Source of the DNA: Thermodesulfobacterium sp.
GTDB lineage: Bacteria; Desulfobacterota; Thermodesulfobacteria; Thermodesulfobacteriales; Thermodesulfobacteriaceae
Direction: 5' to 3'
Assembly (NCBI GenBank): GCA_021163085.1
Contig: JAGGXL010000051.1
Coordinates: 1 to 9,721 of the forward strand
Length of the DNA: 9,721 bases
Made by a program: the position numbers and the translations under genes. Positions 1-6,067 of the stretch are shown here, one piece after another. Numbering within the stretch: the stretch's first letter is position 1; each line of letters begins with the position of its first letter. The notes beneath the pieces were generated by a model that did not search any database, was not told the origin of the DNA, and was given only the letters and a program-made list of their open reading frames with translations.

Positions 1-150
1 CTCCATTATAGTGTAAAATTTAGTTTTGAAAAGACCAAGAAACAAAAGGAAAAATAAAAAAATTTTTCAAAAAAAATAAGAAAAATCTCTATAAATAAAT
101 TTTAATATCAATTTTCAGATATAATTTCTTATAATAAACAAAAACTAATT

Positions 151-178
151 TTGACTTTGAAATTTTAATTCTTAATAT
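151..178 (+). promoter_or_regulatory. possible sigma70-type promoter for sat
   Basis: TTGACT at 151-156 matches the -35 consensus at five of six bases. TAATAT at 173-178 is a four-of-six -10 match after a 16-base spacer. Transcription would begin near 185 and leave a leader of about 55 bases before the sat start codon. The same -35 hexamer, again with a 16-base spacer, precedes aprB. The surrounding sequence is so A/T-rich that chance -10 matches are common: perfect TATAAT also occurs at 120-125 and 130-135, but without a matching -35. The assignment is therefore tentative. Confidence 0.4.
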
Positions 179-192
179 CATAAGTGTTAAAC

Positions 193-204
193 TTTTAGCT
201 AAAA
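193..204. promoter_or_regulatory. 12-bp perfect palindrome, candidate operator in sat leader
   Basis: TTTTAGCTAAAA is its own reverse complement over all 12 bases. It lies 15 bases past the proposed -10 element and 35 bases before the sat start codon, where a repressor dimer could act. It does not match the Rex or HcpR consensus known from Desulfovibrio. Short A/T palindromes are frequent in such DNA, so the operator role is inference only. Confidence 0.25.
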
Positions 205-238
205 TAAAAATTATAAAAATTAAAAAAGGAGGTTTCCT

Positions 239-1615
239 ATGTCTGAGTTGTATTTTAAGAGACCTATGCCTCATGGCGGAAAATTGGTAGAGAGGGTTAT
301 TAAAGACAGGAAGGTTGCTAAGAAGTTTTTGAAAGCCTGTACAAAGTATTGTAAATTTTATGACATCAAGCCTACTCTTCACTACAAAAGAGGAGTTCCT
401 GTAAGAAATGTTTACCGTGAGATTATGTCTGTATGTTATGGATTTTTTAGCCCTGTAGAAGGTTCTATGACTTCTGCAGAATTAGAATCTGTTCTTTCCA
501 AAAGAAGGCTGTTAAATGGATGGGTATTTCCTTATCCTATTTTATTTGATATTTCTAAAGAGGATTTTCAACAGCTTGGAGTTTCTGAAGGAGATAGACT
601 TATTCTTAGGCTTAAAGGAAAACCTTTCGCTATGTTAGATATTGAAGAGATTTATGAAATTGATCCAGAGGAATTAGCTAATAGAACTTTCGGGTCCCCA
701 GAAACTAATCCTGAGGTGGTAAGAGAAAAATTTGATGATAAGCATCCTGGTTGGGTTATTTACAGGAGTTATCAGCCTATTATTTTAGCTGGTAAGTATA
801 CCATTATTAATGAACCTATATTTAAGCCACCATTTGATAGATTTTGGACCCCACCGAGGAAGTGTAGAGAAATTTTTGAGGAAAAAGGTTGGAGAACAGT
901 TATTGCCCACCAGACCAGAAATGTTCCCCATGTTGGACACGAGATGCTTATGAAAACTGCAGCTTTTACTGGAGATGTAGAACCTTGCCACGGAATTTTA
1001 GTAAATGCTATTATTGGTGTTAAAAGAAGAGGAGATTATCCTGATGAAGCGATTTTAGAAGCTCATGAAATGATTAATAAAGCTGGATATATTAAACCCA
1101 CCCGTCATTTAGTTAGCTTTACTCTCTGGGATATGAGATATGGTAATCCTTTAGAAAGTATTCTTCACGGAATTATTAGACAGAATATGGGTTGTACCCA
1201 TCATATGTTTGGTCGTGACCATGCTGCAGTAGGTGAATACTATGACAAATTTGCCACACAAATTCTCTGGTTAAAAGGTATTCCAAGTTATGGTTTTGAC
1301 AAACCTATTAATGAAGTAGAGGGAGGATTGCAGATTAGACCACAAAATATGAGAGAATTTTGGTATTGTCCACATTGTAAAGAAATGGCTTATAGTGAAA
1401 GTTGTGGCCACGATAAAGAAAAGCAGAAGCTTAGTGGTAGCTTAATTAGAGGATTGGTAGCTGAAGGAGTTCAACCTCCGGCAATTATTATGAGACCTGA
1501 AATATTTAAAGTGATTGTGAAATGGTGGAGGAAGTTCAATTATCCATTTGTTAATGAAAAGTATGTTCTTTATAAAGAAGAACAATTAGAAGTGGATCTT
1601 CCTGATTTAGACTAA
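239..1615 (+). CDS. sat: dissimilatory ATP sulfurylase (sulfate adenylyltransferase)
   Basis: This enzyme converts sulfate and ATP to adenosine 5'-phosphosulfate (APS) and pyrophosphate in the cytoplasm, the activation step of sulfate reduction. The protein has 458 residues. An N-terminal PUA-like domain spans about 1-185, and the nucleotidyltransferase domain follows. The catalytic signature QTRNVPHVGHE is at 225-235. The second nucleotide-binding motif, GRDHAAVGEYY at 325-335, has Ala where Gly is usual after GRDHA. SGSLIR at 399-404 corresponds to the usual SGTxIR. Cys377, Cys380, Cys389 and probably His391 form a zinc knuckle of the kind seen in thermophile and sulfate-reducer Sat. There is no C-terminal APS kinase domain, as expected for the dissimilatory form. 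The ATG is preceded by AAGGAGG at 226-232. The next gene follows after 30 bases, so the two are probably co-transcribed. Confidence 0.97.
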   Translation: MSELYFKRPMPHGGKLVERVIKDRKVAKKFLKACTKYCKFYDIKPTLHYKRGVPVRNVYREIMSVCYGFFSPVEGSMTSAELESVLSKRRLLNGWVFPYPILFDISKEDFQQLGVSEGDRLILRLKGKPFAMLDIEEIYEIDPEELANRTFGSPETNPEVVREKFDDKHPGWVIYRSYQPIILAGKYTIINEPIFKPPFDRFWTPPRKCREIFEEKGWRTVIAHQTRNVPHVGHEMLMKTAAFTGDVEPCHGILVNAIIGVKRRGDYPDEAILEAHEMINKAGYIKPTRHLVSFTLWDMRYGNPLESILHGIIRQNMGCTHHMFGRDHAAVGEYYDKFATQILWLKGIPSYGFDKPINEVEGGLQIRPQNMREFWYCPHCKEMAYSESCGHDKEKQKLSGSLIRGLVAEGVQPPAIIMRPEIFKVIVKWWRKFNYPFVNEKYVLYKEEQLEVDLPDLD

Positions 1616-1645
1616 AAATTTTTAAAAAATATAGGAGGTGATAAC

Positions 1646-2014
1646 ATGGAATACATACTTGAGGTATTTTTAGATGAAAATAGGTTAAATAAAATAAAAG
1701 GAACTTCGGTTGAATCTCAGATTGAAGCTGTATTTGGTGGAGAATTAAAGGTTTTAAGAGTAAAAATTGGAGAAGAATTAAAAAATCAAATTTTAAAAGT
1801 TTTTGAAACTGCTCGTATTGATTCACGTGCCTGTATTACAGATACTCCTGTAGCTTTTAAAAGAGCTTTATTTGAAGAAATTGCTAATCAGAAAAGCTTG
1901 GGAGAGGAAGTAGTAAAGGGGGTCATTGATAAGATTGATCAGGTTAAAGAAGCAGCTGCTAAGGAAGCAGAATTTTTACCTGCACCTGATATTGATATAT
2001 CTGATATAGAATAA
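1646..2014 (+). CDS. small conserved-position protein between sat and aprB, function unknown
   Basis: I cannot assign a function. The protein has 122 residues (about 13.5 kDa), no signal peptide and no membrane segment, so it should be cytoplasmic. It opens with a likely beta strand (EYILEVFLD) and continues with alternating strands and helices, including an amphipathic stretch at about 42-57. A Lys/Glu-rich helix at about 82-108 leads to an acidic tail, DIDISDIE. Its single cysteine, Cys63, makes an iron-sulfur role unlikely. A strong ribosome binding site, AGGAGGTG at 1633-1640, sits five bases before the ATG. It follows sat by 30 bases with no terminator, so they probably share a transcript. 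From memory, Archaeoglobus fulgidus has an uncharacterised ORF of similar size at the same place (sat-orf2-aprBA). A role in stabilising or coupling Sat and APS reductase is only an inference from position. Confidence 0.88.
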   Translation: MEYILEVFLDENRLNKIKGTSVESQIEAVFGGELKVLRVKIGEELKNQILKVFETARIDSRACITDTPVAFKRALFEEIANQKSLGEEVVKGVIDKIDQVKEAAAKEAEFLPAPDIDISDIE

Positions 2015-2089
2015 TTTTAAAAAAAACAAAAAAATAAAAAAAATGATTGCTAAAGGAGATTATTTGAAAATAAAAGCAAAAAAAGAAAC

Positions 2090-2117
2090 TTGACTTAAAT
2101 AAATGGAAAAATATAAT
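2090..2117 (+). promoter_or_regulatory. sigma70-type promoter driving aprBA
   Basis: TTGACT at 2090-2095 is a five-of-six -35 match, and TATAAT at 2112-2117 is a perfect -10, separated by 16 bases. This is the best promoter match I found by eye. Transcription would begin near 2124, leaving a leader of about 50 bases before aprB. It would let aprBA be made at a higher level than sat and the small gene upstream. Confidence 0.65.
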
Positions 2118-2119
2118 GT

Positions 2120-2144
2120 AAATTTGCATAAGAATGCGAAATTT
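2120..2144 (+). promoter_or_regulatory. imperfect inverted repeat at the aprBA transcription start
   Basis: AAATTTGCAT (2120-2129) faces ATGC and AAATTT (2134-2144) across the loop AAGA, with one unpaired G at 2138. The element overlaps the predicted transcription start. It could be an operator or a 5'-end hairpin that protects the aprBA mRNA. It is not followed by a T run, so it is not a terminator. Confidence 0.35.
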
Positions 2145-2160
2145 TAAACAAAAAACCATA

Positions 2161-2168
2161 AAAGGAGG
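2161..2168 (+). promoter_or_regulatory. ribosome binding site that fixes the aprB start at 2175
   Basis: AAAGGAGG lies six bases before ATG 2175. A TTG in frame at 2169 directly abuts the Shine-Dalgarno element and cannot use it, so the two extra N-terminal codons of the longer frame are not real. Confidence 0.85.
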
Positions 2169-2174
2169 TTGGCT

Positions 2175-2675
2175 ATGCCAAGTTATGTAAACCCTGAAAA
2201 GTGTGATGGTTGTAAAGGTGGAGACAAGACAGTATGCATGTACATTTGTCCTAATGATCTTATGATTCTTGATCCTGAAGCTATGAAGGCTTACAATCAG
2301 GAGCCTGACCAGTGTTGGGAGTGTTACAGTTGTGTTAAGAGTTGTCCACAGGGAGCAATTTCTGTAAGACACTATGCAGATTTTGCTCCTCTTAATGGAA
2401 CCTGTCAGCCTATGCGTGGAACAACTGACATTATGTGGACTGTTAAATTTAGAAATGGTGCAGTTTTAAGATTTAAGTATCCTATTAGAACCACCCCTGA
2501 AGGAAGTGCTGATCCTACAGTAGGTGGTAAAGAGCCGGATCCTGGACTTATTAATACAAATCAGCTTTTTACCGAAGCTGTTGATGGAAAAGAACCCGTC
2601 AAACCTAAAGAAGTTCTTAATAAGAAGTTTGAAGTTGGTGCTCTTGGTAAAACTTTGAAAATTAAGACAGCTTAA
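2175..2675 (+). CDS. aprB: adenylylsulfate (APS) reductase, beta subunit
   Basis: This is the iron-sulfur subunit of dissimilatory APS reductase. It passes electrons through two [4Fe-4S] clusters to the FAD of AprA. Read from ATG 2175 the protein has 166 residues, the usual size. The ferredoxin domain carries Cys10, 13, 21 and 25 (C-x2-C-x7-C-x3-CP), with the expanded spacing typical of AprB. The second set is Cys47, 50, 53 and 57 (C-x2-C-x2-C-x3-CP). Trp48, next to Cys47, matches by position the tryptophan placed between the two clusters in the A. fulgidus structure (from memory). Residues from about 68 form the beta-rich part and the extended C-terminal tail that wraps around AprA in the family. 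aprA follows after 31 bases, and the pair has its own promoter. Confidence 0.97.
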   Translation: MPSYVNPEKCDGCKGGDKTVCMYICPNDLMILDPEAMKAYNQEPDQCWECYSCVKSCPQGAISVRHYADFAPLNGTCQPMRGTTDIMWTVKFRNGAVLRFKYPIRTTPEGSADPTVGGKEPDPGLINTNQLFTEAVDGKEPVKPKEVLNKKFEVGALGKTLKIKTA

Positions 2676-2706
2676 AAAATTTTAAAATTTAAAAGGAGGT
2701 GGTACT

Positions 2707-4707
2707 ATGCCTAAGATTTGGTCATATAATGCTGGCTTAGAGTGTGCAGAACCTGAAATTGTAGAAAAAGAAACAGATATTTTATTAGTTGGTGGTGGAA
2801 TGGCTGCTTGTGGAGCTGCAGTTGAAGCTGTAAGATGGGCAAAGCCTCATGGATTAAGGATTATTCTTTGTGACAAAGCTGCTATGGAAAGATCTGGTGC
2901 TGTAGCTCAGGGCCTTTCTGCTATTAATACTTATATTGGGGAAAATACTCCTGATGATTATGTAAGAATGGTTCGTTGTGACTTGATGGGTATTGTCCGT
3001 GAAGATCTTAGTTTTGATGTTGGTCGTCATGTTGATGATACAGTTCATTGTTTTGAAGAATGGGGACTTCCTATTTGGAAAAAAGATCCTAATACTGGAA
3101 AGACCTTAGATGGAGCCGAGGCTAAAGCAAAAGGTTTAACTTTAAAAGGTGGAGCTCAACCTGTTCGTTCTGGTCGTTGGCAGATTATGATTAATGGAGA
3201 ATCTTATAAAGTAATCGTTGCTGAAGCAGCAAAGAATGCTCTTGAGGGTTATGAAAATGCTGAAATTATTGAAAGATGTTTTATAGTAAGACCTCTTCTT
3301 GATGCTAATGAGCCCAATCGTTGTGCAGGAGCAGTAGGATTTTCTGTAAGAGAAAATAAAGTTTTTATTATTAAAGCAAATGCAGTATTAGTTTCTACTG
3401 GTGGAGCAGTTAATATTTTCCGTCCAAGATCTATTGGTGAAGGAAAAGGTCGTGCTTGGTATCCTGTATGGAATCCTGGTTCAGGTTATGCTATGTGTGC
3501 TCAAGCTGGAGCTAAGCTCGTTCTTATGGAAAATAGATTTGTTCCTACTCGTTTTAAAGATGGATATGGACCAGTTGGTGCTTGGTTCTTGCTCTTTAAA
3601 GCAAGAGCAACAAATGCATTTGGAGAAGATTATTTACAGAAAAATAAAGAAGAATTAAAGAAATTTGTTCCATATAGTGAAGCTTCAGTTATAGGAACTT
3701 GTTTGAGAAATCATGCAATGCTTCTTGAGATGGAAGTTGGTCGTGGACCAATTTTTATACACACTGAATGGGCTCTTGAAGAAGCAGCAAAGAAGATGGA
3801 TAAAAAAGAATTTAAACAGTATATTGCTGAAGCTTGGGAGGACTTTTTAGATATGACTGTAAGTCAGGCAGGACTTTGGGCATGTTTAAATGTTGAACCT
3901 GAAAAAGCTCCTTCTGAAATAATGCCTTCAGAACCTTATCTTTTAGGAAGTCATGCTGGATGTGCTGGTGCCTGGTGTTGTGGACCTGATGAAGACTGGG
4001 TTCCCGAAGAATATAAAGCTCCTTGGAAAGAAATCGGACTTTATAATAGAATGACCACAGTGAAAGGACTTTTCTGTGCAGGAGATACTGTTGGAGCATG
4101 TGGACATAAATTTTCCTCTGGAGCTCATGTAGAAGGAAGAATTGCTGCTAAAGCTATGGTAAAATTCTGCTTAGATAATAAAGATTATAAACCTACTCCT
4201 AAGGAAAATCCCGAAGATCTAAAGAAAGAAATTTATGATCCTTGGTATAGATTTGAACAGTATAAGAATACATCTACTCATTATGAAGTTAATCCAAATT
4301 ACCTACTTCCTCGTCAGGTTCAGGATAGACTTATGAAACTCATGGATGAGTATGTAGCAGGTGCTTCTACTTTCTATAAGACTAACAAAATTATGCTTGA
4401 AAGAGGACTTGAGCTTCTTAAGATGCTCAAAGAAGATATGGAACTTACTGCTGCAAGAGACCTTCATGAGCTTATGAGAGCTTATGAAAATAGACATCGT
4501 GTATGGACAGCAGAAGCTCATCTTTTACATATTCTCTTCCGTGAAGAGACCCGTTATCCCGGATATTTTTATAGAACAGATTTTCCAAATCTTGATGAGG
4601 CTAACTGGAGATGTTTTACTCTTTCTTCCTACAATAGTGAAACTAAAGAGTGGACTTTAGAGACTTATCCTTATGTTCAGATTATTCCTGATCCACTTGG
4701 ACCGTAG
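2707..4707 (+). CDS. aprA: adenylylsulfate (APS) reductase, alpha subunit
   Basis: This is the catalytic FAD subunit, which reduces APS to sulfite and AMP in the cytoplasm. It has 666 residues, the normal family length, and belongs to the fumarate reductase/succinate dehydrogenase flavoprotein superfamily. The FAD dinucleotide motif GGGMAACG is at 29-36, and SGAVAQGLSAIN at 63-74 lines the flavin. Trp251, Arg282, Leu295 and His416 fall where, as I recall, A. fulgidus AprA has its substrate-site Trp234, Arg265, Leu278 and His398 (constant offset of 17-18). CAGDTVGACGHKFSSGAHVEG at about 457-477 is the C-terminal flavin-binding motif, and a helical domain follows from about 500. AGGAGGT at 2694-2700 precedes the ATG. 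The TAG stop is followed directly by an in-frame TAA, then by a strong terminator, which fits a highly expressed gene. Confidence 0.98.
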   Translation: MPKIWSYNAGLECAEPEIVEKETDILLVGGGMAACGAAVEAVRWAKPHGLRIILCDKAAMERSGAVAQGLSAINTYIGENTPDDYVRMVRCDLMGIVREDLSFDVGRHVDDTVHCFEEWGLPIWKKDPNTGKTLDGAEAKAKGLTLKGGAQPVRSGRWQIMINGESYKVIVAEAAKNALEGYENAEIIERCFIVRPLLDANEPNRCAGAVGFSVRENKVFIIKANAVLVSTGGAVNIFRPRSIGEGKGRAWYPVWNPGSGYAMCAQAGAKLVLMENRFVPTRFKDGYGPVGAWFLLFKARATNAFGEDYLQKNKEELKKFVPYSEASVIGTCLRNHAMLLEMEVGRGPIFIHTEWALEEAAKKMDKKEFKQYIAEAWEDFLDMTVSQAGLWACLNVEPEKAPSEIMPSEPYLLGSHAGCAGAWCCGPDEDWVPEEYKAPWKEIGLYNRMTTVKGLFCAGDTVGACGHKFSSGAHVEGRIAAKAMVKFCLDNKDYKPTPKENPEDLKKEIYDPWYRFEQYKNTSTHYEVNPNYLLPRQVQDRLMKLMDEYVAGASTFYKTNKIMLERGLELLKMLKEDMELTAARDLHELMRAYENRHRVWTAEAHLLHILFREETRYPGYFYRTDFPNLDEANWRCFTLSSYNSETKEWTLETYPYVQIIPDPLGP

Positions 4708-4727
4708 TAAAACGGTATAGATAAAAA

Positions 4728-4756
4728 GAGGGGGCTTAAAGCCCCCTCTTTTTTTT
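4728..4756 (+). terminator. intrinsic terminator after aprA
   Basis: GAGGGGGC (4728-4735) pairs perfectly with GCCCCCTC (4741-4748) across TTAAA, and eight T residues follow (4749-4756). Five A residues before the stem can extend the pairing into the T run. It lies 20 bases after the aprA stop. It is the only strong terminator visible in the window and splits aprBA from qmoABC. Confidence 0.95.
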
Positions 4757-4757
4757 A

Positions 4758-4805
4758 TTTTTCAGGATAAATTCTCTTATTGAGAAGGGGATTTATCCTG
4801 AAAAA
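4758..4805. repeat. 15-bp perfect inverted repeat in the qmoA leader
   Basis: Positions 4758-4772 are the exact reverse complement of 4791-4805; the core arms are TTCAGGATAAAT and ATTTATCCTGAA. The 18-base interior holds a small hairpin (TCTC/GAGA around TTATT) and four unpaired G. The repeat begins two bases past the terminator T run and ends seven bases before the qmoA ribosome binding site (4812-4818). No T run follows it on either strand, so it is not a second terminator. It may be an operator, an mRNA-stabilising 5' hairpin or a processing site. I saw no convincing promoter between it and qmoA. Confidence 0.7.
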
Positions 4806-4822
4806 ATATTTGGGAGGGAATT

Positions 4823-6064
4823 ATGAAAAGCTTACCTATATTAGTAGTAGGAGGAGGAATAAGTGGAATTACAGCAGCTGTTGAAGCTGCTGAAGTTGGA
4901 GCAGAGGTAATTTTAATAGAAAAAGAGCCAACCTTAGGTGGTAGGGTTGCTCAGTTGAGATACTATTTTCCAAAGCTTTGTCCTCCTAATTGTGGTTTAG
5001 AAATCAATTATAGAAGAATTAAAACCAATCCCAGAATAAAAGTTTACACTATGGCAGAGGTTACTGAAATTTCGGGAAAGGCTGGAAATTATAGGGTAAA
5101 AGTTAATATTAAGCCTCGCTATGTAAATGATAATTGTACTGCCTGTGGCGAATGTGAAAAGGTTTGTGAAGGTGAAAGAGTAAGTGAATTTGATTTTGGA
5201 TTAAGAAAAACAAAAGCGATTTATTTACCTTCGCCTATGGCTTTTCCGATGAAATACGTTCTTGATAAAGAAGCTCTGGCGGATGGAGACTTAGATAGAA
5301 TAATATCAGCTTGTAAGCATAATGCTATAGATCCTGACATGAAAGAGGAAACTTTAGAATTTGAAGTAGGAGCTATCATATGGGCAACTGGTTGGAAACC
5401 ATATGATGCTACAAAACTTGATAATTTAGGTTATGGTAAATATGTTAATGTGATAACTAACATGCAGATGGAGAGGCTTGCATCCCCTTGGGGACCAACT
5501 GGTGGTAAAATTTTAAGACCTTCAGATCAGAGTTTTCCTAAAAAGGTTGCTTTTGTCCAATGTGCTGGTTCTCGTGACGAAAATCACTTACCTTATTGCT
5601 CCTATATTTGTTGTTTAGCATCTCTTAAACATAGTTGGTATTTGGCAGAACAGGATTCTGAAGCAGAATCGTTTATTTTTTATATAGATTTAAGAACTCC
5701 TGGAAGATATGAAAAGTTTTATAGAAGAGTAGAAAAAGAAGCAAGAATTCATTTAATAAAAGGAAAGGTAGCTAAGATTGAGGAAGATCCAGAAACTAAG
5801 GATCTTATAGTAACTGCAGAAGATACTTTATCTGGTAAAAAAATAAATGAAAGAGTAAATATGGTTGTTCTTGCACTTGGTATGCAGCCAAGTATTGCAG
5901 GAGTTAATCTCTCAGGTTTAAAAGTTGACGAAAATGGTTTTGTAATTTCAGAAAATGGAATTATTGCTTGCGGTTGTGCGAAAATGCCTCTTGATGTTAT
6001 GACTTCAAATGAGACAGCAACCGGTGCAGCTTTAAAAGCTATCCAAACCATAGTAAGGGGGTAA
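4823..6064 (+). CDS. qmoA: quinone-interacting membrane-bound oxidoreductase subunit A (HdrA-like flavoprotein)
   Basis: QmoA is one of two cytoplasmic HdrA-like FAD subunits of the Qmo complex, which links the quinone pool to APS reductase. The 413-residue protein starts with a Rossmann FAD site, VVGGGISG (8-15), followed by EKEPTLGG (34-40). CPPNC is at 53-57. A ferredoxin-like insert has Cys105, 108, 111 and 115, and Cys164 stands in a CxxNAID context. Three of the usual second-cluster cysteines are absent, so one [4Fe-4S] cluster is the likely maximum. The HdrA signature CAGSRD...LPYCSxICC covers 247-264, and VVLALGMQPS at 348-357 is the second nucleotide-domain end. The ribosome binding site is GGGAGGG at 4812-4818. 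The stop is three bases before the qmoB start, so translation is probably coupled. Confidence 0.96.
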   Translation: MKSLPILVVGGGISGITAAVEAAEVGAEVILIEKEPTLGGRVAQLRYYFPKLCPPNCGLEINYRRIKTNPRIKVYTMAEVTEISGKAGNYRVKVNIKPRYVNDNCTACGECEKVCEGERVSEFDFGLRKTKAIYLPSPMAFPMKYVLDKEALADGDLDRIISACKHNAIDPDMKEETLEFEVGAIIWATGWKPYDATKLDNLGYGKYVNVITNMQMERLASPWGPTGGKILRPSDQSFPKKVAFVQCAGSRDENHLPYCSYICCLASLKHSWYLAEQDSEAESFIFYIDLRTPGRYEKFYRRVEKEARIHLIKGKVAKIEEDPETKDLIVTAEDTLSGKKINERVNMVVLALGMQPSIAGVNLSGLKVDENGFVISENGIIACGCAKMPLDVMTSNETATGAALKAIQTIVRG

Positions 6065-6067
6065 AAA

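Larger units (their letters stand above)
1..238. other. A/T-rich leader region upstream of sat, no gene
   Basis: This stretch is almost entirely A and T, with long A and T runs. Neither strand carries a reading frame with a ribosome binding site and a plausible protein. The longest antisense frame starts inside sat and is low-complexity. It holds a TATAGTGT element near the left edge (7-14), a possible promoter at 151-178, a 12-bp palindrome at 193-204 and the sat ribosome binding site at 226-232. I see no terminator for an upstream gene. The best reading is the promoter and 5' leader region of the sat operon. Confidence 0.7.
2015..2174. other. A-rich spacer holding the aprBA promoter and leader
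   Basis: This 160-base non-coding gap separates the small gene from aprB. Its first part is nearly pure A with no hairpin, so the sat unit is not visibly terminated here. The second part holds a promoter (2090-2117), an imperfect inverted repeat (2120-2144) and the aprB ribosome binding site. A 16-codon frame at 2043-2093 exists but looks incidental. Confidence 0.7.

Noticed and set aside
1..7. CTCCATT at the left edge equals the 3' end of tRNA-Tyr plus its next bases, suggesting a truncated tRNA
   Set aside because: Seven bases are too few, and no other part of a tRNA is visible because the window begins there.
227..238. AGGA/TCCT mini-hairpin that would enclose part of the sat ribosome binding site, suggestive of an RNA thermometer
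   Set aside because: A four-base stem with a four-base loop would not hold at thermophile temperatures, and no longer structure supports it.
2043..2093. Tiny 16-codon frame (or a TTG-started 9-codon version at 2063 with AAAGGAGA before it) in the sat-apr spacer
   Set aside because: The peptide is lysine-rich and low-complexity, its end overlaps the aprBA -35 element, and nothing shows that it is translated. It could be a leader peptide only if conserved in relatives.
1959..2372. 137-codon antisense frame over the sat-apr spacer and aprB
   Set aside because: Its C-terminal part is a Phe/Ile-rich translation of the A-rich spacer, and it runs against aprB, whose coding is certain.
4780..4810. 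TTGAGA with AATATT as a possible qmoA promoter
   Set aside because: The 19-base spacer and weak -10 would put the RNA start on top of the qmoA Shine-Dalgarno element, leaving no usable leader.
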